Positions 18,986 through 29,815 of a stretch of DNA of 64,000 bases are shown in pieces. Position 1 is the first letter of the stretch; each line of letters opens with the position of its first letter. Below the pieces are notes generated by a model. That model was not told the DNA's origin, made no database searches, and saw nothing but the letters and a program-made list of their open reading frames with translations. The DNA lies in NCBI RefSeq assembly GCF_025370935.1, contig NC_133474.1:122740-186739 (forward strand). Direction: 5' to 3'. The stretch comes from Choristoneura fumiferana (lineage: Eukaryota > Arthropoda > Insecta > Lepidoptera > Tortricidae). A program made the position numbers and the translations under genes.

Positions 18986-21629
18986 ATGTCTCCTCTCGCT
19001 CGCTCGCTTCTCGCGCTCACCGTCGTCACGCTGCTTCACGGCGCATGCGCGGGTTCACATGATGAAACCGACGAGCACTGCACAACTGTAAGAAGAGGTG
19101 AGTTTTGTTTTTGATTTTGCTTGAAATAATTTTGACCGTTTTACTATTATGTTATGCACCGTGCGTGGCTAATTAAATTAGTTTGGTAGGTACATTATGT
19201 TTTTGTTGTAATAAAACCTTGCGTATATATTTTTTATTCGAAACATCATACTTGCAGACGTGACAACTGTTACAGATCCTCACAGAACAGAGACTCACGT
19301 GTCAAATTATGGACAGTCGAACAAATCGAATCGAACCGACCGAATAGAATGTACCAGGGTTATGTTGATAATCCATACTGTTGTCAAGGACATCATAATT
19401 AATTATATTATTATTAAAAGGTTCCATCCTGGCTCATGAATGAGTTTGTTCGACTGTTATACCATCAGCGAAATATGTGGTCTACCACCCTAAAGTTGAT
19501 AATCGTTTGTATGTCACAGAACAATAATGCCAATAGACGTGTCTGTCAACTTTTAAGTTCAACTTTAGCAACATATTCATATGATAGGAACTTGTTTAAA
19601 AATTGTTAGACCACTTATTTGGCTGATGGTTCGCAATACTTATACATTGTTTTTAACAATATTATTAGCATGTTAAAATTTATTGTAATATCGCTGCACA
19701 GCGCGTGAACCTACGTCTGGTTTACTATTGTTGTGTTGCGAGATGTACGAACTATCAGGAGCTCATTATAGGTTATAGCCTTATCGCGTTCTACATCTCG
19801 TAACAAATTAAATATGTCTAATGTTTTTAACCGTAAATCATTAAAAACTCTTACTTTATATAGTTATTTTTATCTTTGTAGAGAAATTTTTTCCCTTACC
19901 TTTCGTATAAGTACAATACTATTACATTTACTTGTAAATAAATATGTATATCTATGAATGAAACGGAATCTTTGAACTTGTTTTTCACCCACTTCTTATT
20001 ATTCTATTGACACAAAAATTGGCAATTATGCGTGCAGGTGCTACTTAGACCAGCTGCTTTTTAGACCAGTTGCTACTTAGACCATCTGCTTTTTAGACCA
20101 GCTGCTGTAAATCCAAGACAAAATGATGTAACTTAGTCGTGTTTGTGTTTAGAAGTCTTACGGTACGGTGCATTTGGACCAAAAATGGTTTCCAGTCAAG
20201 GTCAGGGTAATGAATTGGTCTGGCAGGCACTGGAAATCCAACACAGAGCAACGTAACTTAACCGTGTTTGGGCTTGTTAGAATGGTCTACATTGCGTGCA
20301 GAGGATCAATAAAATTCCAGGATGGGAGCTGCTGGTTTGCGCTTGCAGCAGTGAACCAGCCTACAGGGTTAGGGTACTCGATCGCTCAATGCACGCTGCG
20401 TCCAGCACGCACCAGTCGCTTGGTGTATTTTATCTAAGTGAATAAATGTATGTGGACGCCACCCGGCCAGGTGGAGTGACGATCTGCGAAAGGCTGCTGG
20501 TAGAAGCTGGATGCGTCTAGCCGAGGACAGGGCGCAATGGCGCTCTTTGGGGAGGACTATATCCAGCACTAAACTGACTGCTATAGGTTGATGATGATGA
20601 TCATGAAATGTGGTTTCCATGATCTTACGGCAGTTAAGCAGTTTTGGATCATTATTCGATTGTTTCAACCGCCTCAATTATTGTTATATTGTAATGAATG
20701 AGTTGTAGAATTTGATGGCATTTTTGATTATTTTTTAGACTTCCTGTAATTTTACTAGATAGCCTGGAAACTGTAACAGAAGCGTCTATCGTTTCAACTA
20801 AAATATGTACCCACGTAAATCAAATAAAATAAATGCTCGAATCTGTGGCTCTAAAATGGCCTAGTTGCCAAACGCGTTTCTAAGTTATTTGTACTAACAG
20901 TATACTCAATACTCAATATTTTATTGCTTTGTATGTATACTGTGTATGTATTGCAGGGAAGGAGGAAGGTGTCAAGAAAGTCGTTGATACTATTTATATT
21001 CCTGCTGGGCAACGAAGCAAAACTGTTGATTTACCGAGAGTAAGTTTTTTAATTGAACTCCAATATGCCTATGTCCAGCAGTGGACATCTTACAGCTGAC
21101 ATGATGATGATGATGATGATGCTCAATACATCTCACTATCCTACTAATATTATAAATGTGAAAGTTTATAAGTCTGTTTATTTGTTTGTTACTTCATCAC
21201 TTCAAAACCACCGAACCGATCCAGATGAAATTCGGTATACAGATAGTTTAGATCCCGGAGAAGGACATAGAATAGTTTTTATCCCGGAAAATAACATAGT
21301 TCCCGCGGGATAGCGATAAACGTATTCTCTAACGGCTAGTTAGGACTTATAGCACATTAGAAAGGTTATTGCGGAGCCCCCCCCCCACTTAAGGACACGG
21401 AGGCGAAGTTCCAAGTCAAACCTGAAATCTATTGTTGCAGTTGTGTATCGATAACATCAACTTGGATGAGATCGTGACAGTGTGTGACGACGTGCCGCCG
21501 ACAGTGCGCGTGCGCAACTGGCCCAACGACCGCCATTGGCCCCTCAACACGTCCGTTGACGTCATCCGCCGCGGCGACTACGAGGATAATCCCGCCACCA
21601 TCGATGTCACCTTCTGGTGTCCACATTAA
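18986..21629 (+). CDS. Copy 5: intact 3-exon small secreted protein, 127 aa, family not recognised
   Basis: Exons are 18986-19097, 20957-21039 and 21441-21629, with the same phases and splice sites as copy 4. The leader is identical to copy 4 over 24 codons. The part after it has four cysteines (about 32, 67, 80 and 125), an NTS sequon (about 101) and RGD (about 109-111), and ends Trp-Cys-Pro-His. Compared with copy 4, exon 3 has 18 replaced codons, 4 synonymous changes and two extra codons. The changes cluster after VTVCDD (but spare PPTVRVR) and between YE and WCP, while TSVDVIRRGDYE is unchanged. The introns are much more alike, so the coding changes are probably selected (inference). Expected to be secreted; partner and function unknown. 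Confidence 0.88.
20038..20105 (+). repeat. Short version of the 15-bp minisatellite in intron 1 of copy 5
   Basis: Four to five AGACCAGCTGCTTTT-like units lie at the position homologous to the 476-bp array of copy 4. Confidence 0.75.
20450..20615 (+). mobile_element. RTE 3' tail in intron 1 of copy 5
   Basis: It is homologous to 14176-14345 in copy 4 (GGTGGAGTGACGATCTGCGA, GACAGGGCGCAATGGCGCTC, GATGATGATGATC tail), with extra point changes. Confidence 0.6.
21055..21345. repeat. Repeat cluster in intron 2 of copy 5
   Basis: RTE tail (21055-21122, GATGATGATGATGATG) plus an inverted TATAATATTAGT-type repeat, both shared with copy 4. Confidence 0.6.
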
Positions 21630-21661
21630 ATCTACCCCCACTCTGAACACGTCGTTTATGC

Positions 21662-21667
21662 AATAAA
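21662..21667 (+). promoter_or_regulatory. Poly(A) signal of copy 5
   Basis: AATAAA in TATGCAATAAAAGTTT lies 32 nt after the stop. Copy 4 has about 80 extra bases before the same motif, so the 3' UTR here is shortened by a deletion. Confidence 0.7.
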
Positions 21668-21785
21668 AGTTTAAGGATGAAATTTATCTTTGGGCTTTTA
21701 TTGGAGTTTATGTATGTAATGACATTTTATTTGTTTTTCAATTACAACTATACGTTATTTTATTTGTGTACATTTGATTATCCTT

Positions 21786-22002
21786 TTTAACCCCTGACGC
21801 AAAAAGTGGGGTTATAAGTTTGACCGCTATATGTGTCTGTCTGTGGCACCGTGGCTTTTAAACGGGTGAACCGATTTGATTGCGGTTTTTTTATTTGATA
21901 GCAGGTTTTGTAGCAATCGATCTAAGACATTTTTTTTTATTAAAATCGGTTCAGTTGGTTTCGAGATATTGAACTTCGAAGTGACAATATCGGGGACTTT
22001 TT
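21786..22002 (+). repeat. Family R repeat, split by an RTE insertion
   Basis: GACGCAAAAAGTGGGGTTAT to GATATTGAACTTCGAAGTGA. It is broken after GGGGACTTTTT by the element at 22003-22390. Confidence 0.6.
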
Positions 22003-22390
22003 CATCATCATCATCATCATCAGCCCGAAGACGTCCACTGCTGGACAAAGGCCTCCCCCTTAGAACGCCACAATGAACGACAACTTGCCACTTGCATCCA
22101 CCGGTTTCCCGCTACTCTCACGATGTCGTCAGTCCACCTGGTAGGAGGCCTGCCAACGCTTCGTCTTCCGGTTCGTGGTCGCCACTCGAGGACTTTTCTC
22201 CCCCAACGGTTATCTGTTCTTCGAGCGATGTGGCCTGCCCATTGCCACTTCAACTTGCATTATTTTTCCAGCTATGTCAGTGACTTTAGTTCTTCGACGA
22301 ATTTCCGTATTCCGGATTCTATCGCGCAAAGAAACTCCAAGCATAGCTCTCTCCATAGCTCGTTGCGTGACTTGCGTTGCGTTGGTTTGC
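22003..22390 (-). mobile_element. 5'-truncated RTE retrotransposon with an 11-bp target-site duplication
   Basis: GGGGACTTTTT occurs directly on both sides (21992-22002 and 22391-22401). On the minus strand the element encodes an RTE reverse-transcriptase C-terminus (SLRDRIRNTEIRRRTKVTDI in one frame, then WAGHIARRTDNRWGRKVLEW and GRPPTRWTDDIVRVAG in another, so there is one frameshift). It ends in a TGATGA tail. This is a dead-on-arrival copy. Confidence 0.8.
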
Positions 22391-22609
22391 GGGGACTTTT
22401 TAACCGACTTCAAAAAAAGGTTATCAATACGGTTGTATTTTTTTTATGTTTGTTATCTCAGAACTCCGTCATTTATGAACCGATTTTAATTTTTTTTTTG
22501 AGTTCGTCTAGGAATGCTTTCAATTAGGTGCCATAAGCAGCAAATTAGGATCTGATGATCGGATCTTAAGGAAATCGAGGGAACTTCAATTATTGTAGGG
22601 ACACCTATG

Positions 22610-22700
22610 GTGTCGGGGGACCGCTAAGGTTAATACTTTTAAAAAATACAACATATGTATGTACTTTAGTTTCCTGTTAACCTTGGCGGTCCCCCGACAC
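22610..22700. repeat. Inverted repeat, 24-bp arms
   Basis: GTGTCGGGGGACCGCTAAGG (arm 22610-22633) and its near-perfect inverse CCTTGGCGGTCCCCCGACAC (arm 22677-22700) enclose a 43-bp AT-rich loop. Confidence 0.7.
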
Positions 22701-22734
22701 TGAAGACGCTTAGAAAAAAAATATTACTTGATAC

Positions 22735-22895
22735 TTATACTACATTAACTTAGGCTAATTTTGCGGAAAATCAGCATAGTCCCCGCGGGATAGAGATAAA
22801 CGAATTCTTCGCAGATGAAGTTGCGGGCAACAGCTAGGTAGTGCATAATTATTTTTTACTTTTTAGTTGTCTTTTTTAGCGGCGTTTTTTACAAT
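22735..22895 (+). repeat. Interspersed repeat downstream of copy 5
   Basis: GCGGAAAATCAGCATAGTCC, CGCGGGATAGAGATAAACGA, GAAGTTGCGGGCAACAGCTA. It matches pieces at 18400-18630 and, inverted, 16016-16140. Confidence 0.55.
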
Positions 22896-22899
22896 ATTC

Positions 22900-24300
22900 T
22901 TGTGAGATACTTACTTCATTAAAAAAATATTTATATACTTTATCAAAATATTCCTTCAAATTATAAAAATGGTCGAATAATCAAGAAGGATTTTGATTTT
23001 CTACAAAATTCACTAATATTATTACATTGTTTTATGTCCTCATTTAAATAATTATAAATTTTAATACTATTTATATTTAAGACTCCTTTTAAAATGTACG
23101 TAATTCTTAGATCCTGGTAATTGAAGGTCAAAATTTAATTTACATAATCTACGTGGCTACTGTTGCTATTGCATTTAAAACTGAATTTATTTTTATAAAC
23201 AAAAAGGAAAACCAAATATAAGTATGTAAAGAGATATCACAGTTAGTATCTTGAGAGGTGTATTCGAGAGGTTTTCCCTTTCAATATGCCTAAGAGCTTT
23301 CTTTTGCATCACAAGGACACCGTTTTTACACAGATTTTTTATTATAATGTATGTTTTCAGAAAGTAATTAATCAATTTCCTTACCAGTATCTATTCATAG
23401 TCAGAATACCACTAACGGGACTTATTATGCTAACACTATCGCGTTATCGTGTGTGTCAGCATGACAAGTCCCATTAGTGGTAATTTTGTCTATGAGTGAA
23501 AATCACGAAAGTTTAAAACAGTATCTATTCAGTTTATTCCTTAAAACAATATTTATAAGGTCCTGTATGGGAGTTTTATCATTGAACAAAGTGAATAAAA
23601 GTGTAGTCACTTGTCACTGTGTGCCATGCCAGTGCCGTTCTTAAACTGGGGCCTCCTAATGTTTTGTATGCAAGTACCATAATATACTTCTTATAATACA
23701 ATTACTACGTCTTCTTGAATCAACCTATATTTAATCATTTTCTGATGCACATACTTAACTAAGAAATTATCATTCAATTTTCATTAATGTCAGCTCTTAT
23801 TGATTGGACTTGTAATTGTGGGATATGCGATAGTTAATTTATTTTTTGGGGATATTTCAAACGAAACAGTTAAATAGGCAAACACCGCCCAAACCATATT
23901 AAAACATATACTAGTCATCTTATTATTCGTAGGCACAAACTAAAAGTACTGGTCATATGTCGCATAATTTAATTTCGCACATTATAGATACCGTCGTGCA
24001 CGTTTGTAACATAGAAATTAACTGTACTTCAATAGGAATGTCGCGCATAATAAATATATCATACACTCGTGGTCGCACTTATCGCACACTGTCGCACGCA
24101 GAGCTGACACACAACTTTTGAACCGATTCTCGATCAAAACAATTGTAACAATAGCGTACGAAATAAAGGATCGCAGCGGAAAAACTTAATTTGTCGCAAA
24201 ACAATGGGTCGCGATGGCAGAAGCGAGCGGACGCGCGTAATGAGCGCCCGCGGCCCGGCCCCGGGCCGCTGCTGGCAGGCGCTGGGCCGCTGAAATGATC
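22900..24300. other. AT-rich intergenic stretch, no gene seen
   Basis: 22930-23040 repeats 17565-17665 (ATGGTCGAA, ATCAAGAAGGATTTT, TTATTACATTGTTTTATGTC) and marks the right side of the tandem duplication. 23408-23482 is a short inverted repeat (ACCACTAA.GGGACTT). 24225-24295 is a GC-rich island (CGCGGCCCGGCCCCGGGCCG) that may be regulatory. No supported coding region. Confidence 0.5.
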
Positions 24301-24306
24301 ACTATA

Positions 24307-24866
24307 CTACAAAGTACTTTCATTGTAGCATGGTGCGGGTGACAGCTGTCAATATCACAAGACTAGAGAGTCAAAGTGTCGAAACTTGAGTCGATAAAAT
24401 TAATAATTTAAAATCTTAATCATAATTAATGTCGATTAATCAGATTATTACGCTAATTTTATTGAGAATATTAGTGAAATTCTAGGTTGGAATATTATTT
24501 GCCACTTAATTAAGGCTAAACGGAGTTTGCAAAGAATATTTGTTACTTACCAATAATTAATAAGTACCGATATAACTCAAGATCCATTAGGTCCCATCAC
24601 TAAACGAGTTTCTGGTGTTACGTTTCATGCATATTACGTTTTTTCATTTAATTGTGCGTTGAATTTAATTAATTGATTATAAAAATCTGATAGCTTAAAT
24701 TTGTTTTATATAAAATAGTTCTTTATGTTTAAATATTTTACGTCAGTCATATTCAGGCTACAACTGAAATATACTTCCATTTATTTAGACCGCAGCAACT
24801 TTTTTGAGTAAAACGAAACGTGCATTAAGTGTCACCCGCACCATGCTAGAATGAAAGCACTGTAGG
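24307..24866. mobile_element. 560-bp element with ~37-bp terminal inverted repeats
   Basis: The left arm (24307-24344: CTTTCATTGTAGCATGGTGC, then GGGTGACA) is mirrored at the right end (24830-24866: TGTCACCCGCACCATGCTAG). The interior is AT-rich and non-coding, so it is a probable MITE of a DNA transposon. No clear target-site duplication. Confidence 0.6.
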
Positions 24867-24939
24867 AACTCAGTAAGTACAGTGGTGTAGATACAGTGCA
24901 CTACTCAGTAGGTGCAGGAGGTCATACTCCCACTCTGGA

Positions 24940-25080
24940 TGCAAATTGTCGAAACATTACTGTTACACGGGGACTTAGCAAGTTAACAACGAGTAATAAA
25001 TACGTCGACGTTTCAGTCATATTGCGGTGGCCTTGGTCACGAGTAGACTCACAAAAATTAACTCGTTGTTAGCGTGCTAC
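24940..25080. repeat. Repeat with CGACGTTTC and GGTCACGAGTAGAC motifs
   Basis: The same pair of motifs is found at 34830-34965, 46470-46545 and 49490-49545. Confidence 0.5.
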
Positions 25081-25106
25081 TCGTAAATCCCCCGTGCGGT
25101 AATAGT

Positions 25107-25425
25107 CATCATCATCATCATCATCATCCCAGCCTATATACGTCCCACTGCTGGGCACAGGCCTCCTCTCAGAACAAGAGGGCTTGGGCCGTAGTTCCCA
25201 CGCGGGCCCAGTGCGGATTGGGAACTTCACACGCACCATTGAATTGCTGCGCAGGTTTGTGCAGGTTTCCTCACGATGTTTTCCTTCACCGCAAAGCTCG
25301 TGGTAAATTTCAAATGTGATTCCGCACATGAATTTCGAAAAACTCAGAGGTGCGAGCCGGGGTTTGAACCCACGACCCTTTGCTTGAGAGGCGATAGGTC
25401 AAACCACTAGGCCACCAGAGCTCCA
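25107..25425 (-). mobile_element. SINE family S1 with an 11-bp target-site duplication
   Basis: On the minus strand there is a tRNA-like head (GGCCTAGTGGTTTGACC as A box, GGTTCAAACCC as B box), a body (CCACGAGCTTTGCGGTGAAG) and a tail (GCCCAGCAGTGGGACGTATA, TGATGATGATGATGATGATG). GCGGTAATAGT flanks it on both sides (25096-25106 and 25426-25436). Confidence 0.85.
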
Positions 25426-25915
25426 GCGGTAATAGTTTATGAGTAAAAAAAACGCGAAAGTTTAAAGTAGTTGACGAAACAGATTTGATTTTATATTATT
25501 AAATTGGGACTTTTTCATATTACTAATCGTTCTTGCGTCTTTCTACGCCGAAACCATAAGTAAGATACAGCTGTTGCATTGAAATTACGGGATTTTACTA
25601 AATTTCTATTGAAATTCCCGTTAAATTACATCGTGCATTTTATTAATGCTTGCATATAACGCTGCTTTTAATATAGTTTTAGATAGTGACACAACTCAAA
25701 ATTCTAGGGCAGTCCATTTTGAAATATTTGTCGCTATTAACTCGAAGTTCAATTTTAACGCTCCCTTTATTTTGAATTGTGTCACTATCAAATCAAAGCA
25801 ACGAAATTCATGTCTTTAATCCGGCGGAGGATGTACAATCAACTAATAATTAAGTCCACGACAGAGAGTTACTTTCGCATTTATAATATGGAGTAGGTAA
25901 ACACGTCACTAACAG

Positions 25916-26205
25916 TTATGCAGGTGGTAGGACCTTGTGCAAGGTCCGCCCGGATTGCTAGCACCATCTTGCTCGCTAATCCTGCCGTGAAGCAGCAGTG
26001 CTTGCACTGTTGTGTTTCGGCGTGGAGAGTAAGACAGCCGGTGAAATTACTGGCACTTGAGGTATCCCATCTTAGGCCTCTAGGTTGGCAACGCATCTGC
26101 AATCCCCCTGGTGTTGCGAGTGTCTATGGACAGTGGTGATCTCTTACCATCAGGAGACCCACTTGCTCGTTTGCCATCCAGTCAAATAAAAAAAAAAAAA
26201 AGAAA
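25916..26205 (+). mobile_element. A-tailed LINE/SINE-like element
   Basis: It starts CAGGTGGTAGGACCTTGTGC (with the palindrome GACCTTGTGCAAGGTC) and ends GCCATCCAGTCAAATAAAAA. Near-identical copies are at 38757 and 53434. Both strands show 70-residue open frames that recur with the repeat and have no domain. Probably non-coding. Confidence 0.7.
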
Positions 26206-26254
26206 AGTTATTCACAAACTATGACGCCTTCAATAAAGTCAGTTTAGCTGTAAT

Positions 26255-27010
26255 TTTTGTGTAGGTACTGCCGTTGTGGCAAAATATTTTTCGCCAAATT
26301 TCACTTCCCAAAAAACTTTTCGCAGTAGTTTCATTTCCCAAACGAATCTTTAGCATATTAACATTTTGCATTTTATTCGTTTGGTCAAATTATCATTTAG
26401 CATAATTTTACATTGTCAAATTTTATTATGACAAACGTTTATTAAGCAAACGTTTTCTTAATGTTTGTTCAAAATGACACTTCGCACACGAACCAACCAC
26501 AGAAACCAACTGCTACCAGAAAAGTAGGTTAGGTAAGGTTAGAACTACGTTCCCCACAGAAACGAACTGCTATCAGAAAAGTAGGTTAGGTTAGGTTAGA
26601 ACTACGTCCCCCACAGAAACGAACTGCTACTAGAAAAGTAAAGTTTTTGGTGCTAGTTTTAAGTTTAAAGGTATTATTGTATATTTTCTTTTGTACTTTG
26701 AGCTTTGTATGCTGTTTTGAATAAAGAATCTACCTATCTATCTTTCTATCTAAGTAGGTTATTATGCTGTGCAATATTTTAGGAAGAGTACTTTATGCCA
26801 AACGATACATTTGACTAAATAATACTTGGTAATATGAAACATGACTAAGTAATTATTTTTGAAACAATAATTTGCCAAAAAAAGTTTACTAACTGTGAAA
26901 TTGCGACAAGTTGTTTTAGCAAATGATTTTTTTGCCAAATGATAATTTTCGAGTAAAATATTTTGGGATGTGATACTTTGGGAAAAGTTTTTTGCCCATA
27001 CATTAGTAAT
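26255..27010. mobile_element. Palindromic element with TTTCCCAAA/TTTGGCAAA sub-repeats
   Basis: The left side has many CACTTCCCAAA and TTTAGCATA motifs; the right side has their inverse (TTTGGGAAAAG, TGCCAAATGATA). The centre (26488-26640) holds 2.5 units of a ~62-bp tandem repeat containing GTAGGTTAGGTTAGGTTAG. The exact ends are not clear. Confidence 0.5.
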
Positions 27011-27574
27011 CCAATTTTTCCACACATACTATATCGAAGCATCGTGGTCACAGATATATTTACAGGTATCTGCAGTTGCGGTACTAAGCCCAGTTTAGGC
27101 CTACAAGGGCACATCGAGAAACCGTAAATCGAACTATAATACTATTCAATGGAAAAAATCAATTGTGTAAACAAAGCATTTTTTCACGATTACTCCGTAG
27201 TTACTTACATTTGAACGCCAATCCCGATCATATTCACATCTCAATGAGCTCAGCACTGTTTTTAACAATCATTTTATCATTAAATAATCGTGTAAATATG
27301 TTTATTTTATAGAATTAAATGGAAGACGAAAATCCGTTATATTTGTCAAATTGACATGATAATTTTTTCCTCACCGAAGTTGGTCTATGGTCGGTCTAGT
27401 CTCTGGAAATTTAGTGCTGTACCAACAAAATTAATTATTTGACTGAACCAACCTTACCTACCGATAATTATGGCTGGCTCTGCAAATTAATTTATTCGTA
27501 GATATTAATTATTTGTGTTAAGTTACACTATTTAATGAAGGTTTATAAAGGTTTCTAATCCTATCCTACTATCC

Positions 27575-27965
27575 TACTAATCCTACTAATATTATAAATG
27601 TGAAAGTTTGTGAGTGAGTGAGTGAATATGTTCGTTACTTCTTCACGCTGAAACGGCTGGACGGATTTGGATGAAATTTGGCGAAAAGTTAGATAACATA
27701 GGATACTTTTTATCCCGATATTCTCATGGGATAGGGATAAAATCTTGAAATGACAACCGCTCAGCTTTGTCATGAAAATTGGTATATAGATAGTTTGACA
27801 TCTGGAATAAAACATAGCCTACTTTTTATTTCGATATTCCCACGAGATAGGGATAAAATTTCGAACTAATAACCGCTGGGCTTAGAGTCATGAAATTTTA
27901 CCATGATTGTTTTTAATGTAATGTCAATGAAAACAACGATTTAATTTTCGGGAATTCCCACGGCA
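27575..27965 (-). repeat. TATAATATTAGT-type repeat, inverted
   Basis: CTAATATTATAAATGTGAAA, a GTGA run, then GAAACGGCTGGACGGATTTG and two GGGATAGGGATAAAAT-type repeats. Confidence 0.55.
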
Positions 27966-28221
27966 ATTTTTGTGTTTTGGGCTGTTGGACCTAATGATTT
28001 ACGTGTGCGAAGCCGTGGGTAAACACTAGTTGGACGATAAAAGAGTATTATAGTAGAAATTATGTAGATTTCTATTTACTAGTACTTATCATATTTACTG
28101 TGGAGTCCATTGTTGGACCAAACAATCATTTTGAATCACTTCCCTGTGTCTACTCTCATTTCCCTGTCTTATGTAAATTTAAAAATGCCTCTTCTAAATT
28201 ATATCGAAAATACAAACTGAG

Positions 28222-28415
28222 ACATGGATGCACAGAAAAACCAGAAAAAGAGACCAGCGCTGGGAATCGAACCTAGGTCCTCAGCAATCCGTACTGCGTA
28301 CTATAACCCCTACACCACCGTTGGACAGGAGTCAAGATACAAATTTCTCCTGTGCACACATATCTCAGGTTGCCTTTTTCTACTACGCTACTTAAGCAGC
28401 AAAAAATTCTAAATT
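28222..28415 (-). mobile_element. tRNA-derived SINE, family S3
   Basis: On the minus strand it contains TAGGTTCGATTCCCAGCG (B box) and GGTGTAGGGGTTATAGTA (A-box side). The same layout recurs, more decayed, at 40420-40562. A SINE head, not a working tRNA gene. Confidence 0.55.
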
Positions 28416-28995
28416 AATCCATATTTTAACTGACCCTTTCAATTCTAAAATACTCCATCATAAACCTTGGGGAAAATATACGTCAAATAATATAAGTGGA
28501 TATACATGTTTCACCATTTTAAAAATTCTACCCTTAAAGGGGTATAAAGGGGAGTGTAAGTTTGTATGGAAAAACGTTAGGTATATATATTTGAAGATAT
28601 ACCTAATTCTAAAACTTCGTGAAAATGCTATTAAACATTTTATGTTTAAAGGGACATGGAAACATTGTGAATGACTCTTGAACAGGACTAAGAGAATACG
28701 TGATTCGCCATTTTTAAAAATTAAACTTAGGGAAAACATTAAATAATGAAATATGAGTAAATTCAAAATAATTATTTACTGCTGATTGAAGTATCTTAAA
28801 GAGCTTTCACATCACTAGAGCCAACGTCAGTCAGTCAGTCAGCCAGTCGTCAGTCAAGTGTCAATGTCAGTCACCACATTTGTTTACACAATTGATTTTT
28901 TCCATTGAATAGTACCATAAGTAGATTGAAATGAACAGTTGACTGGCGCAATGTATCGCAACTTGCGCGATTATTGCAGACAACTGTGCTTTCCT

Positions 28996-29815
28996 GGGGG
29001 CCTACCACGCTCTCTTAATACGATTCAGTTTAGGCTCTAAACTGCTGGGCTACTCCGAAACTCGAAACTCGAAGTTCGTGTCGTGCGGTCCCTCTCGCTC
29101 TCGTATCAAATAGTGTAAGTGTCAGAGGGACCGCACGACACGAACTTCGAGTTTCGAGTTTCGGAGTAGCCCTGCTGAACTGCATCGCTATTTCGTACCA
29201 CGACGTTACTTTTGCGATTCAGTTCAAGCACGGTTCAGCGACAGCGATACAGACATTTTCATTCACTCACTTCAAGCGGTTTTCGTACCATGACGCTTAA
29301 CTTGAGTGGGAATTGAATCGCTTCAGTGTCAAATTTAGCGATTCAGTATAAGTTACTCATTCTGTCAATTCTTTTGGATCGCTTTATTTCAACTAATGAA
29401 TTTCAAGAACTTTTAAACTTTTATTCAAGTTTTATAACATTGTGCTTCTTAACTCCTCATTCATAAAACTAACTTTTCAGTAAGAAAAGAGACTCGTGGG
29501 TTAGTGACAGCGTAAACATTTTATTTGTAATCAACACAACGGTTGCTAAGAACATGGAATGACATAGTTATGGTTTTCCAAAATAAAGAGGTTTTAGTAT
29601 ACAATATTTGGTTTGCATATAGCGGCATCCCTTTCGCGACTTAGCGTTTCAGTTTCGGACCAGAGACAACATCGGTCTTTCATTCACTTGTAAACCATTG
29701 AGACTCAGCTCTGAGAAATAAACGTCGTGGTACCAATTTCGGCGATTCCGTTTAGGTGCCTAAATTGAACTGCTCTGCGTTTGGATCGTTTATGAAAAGA
29801 TCATGGTAGGCCCCC
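28996..29815. mobile_element. 820-bp element ending in inverted GGGGGCCTACCA.G
   Basis: Left GGGGGCCTACCACG (28996-29009); right CATGGTAGGCCCCC (29802-29815). Inside are scattered inverted GTACCA.GACG and GCGATTCAGTT motifs and a nested hairpin (29047-29172). No transposase. Confidence 0.5.
29047..29172. mobile_element. Near-perfect hairpin MITE
   Basis: The left arm GGGCTACTCCGAAACTCGAA, then ACTCGAAGTTCGTGTCGTGC and GGTCCCTCT, is mirrored to 29172 around a ~30-bp loop. A second copy is at 38481-38600 with its loop in the opposite orientation. Confidence 0.8.

Noticed and set aside
25881..26139. 73-residue frames on both strands of the A-tailed repeat, recurring at 38719-38974
   Set aside because: They recur only because the repeat recurs, and neither strand shows a known domain or a start context.
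26520..26610. GTTAGGTTAGG runs as interstitial telomere repeats
   Set aside because: Only two or three TTAGG units in a row inside a 62-bp tandem unit. Such text is common in insects and is not a telomere trace.
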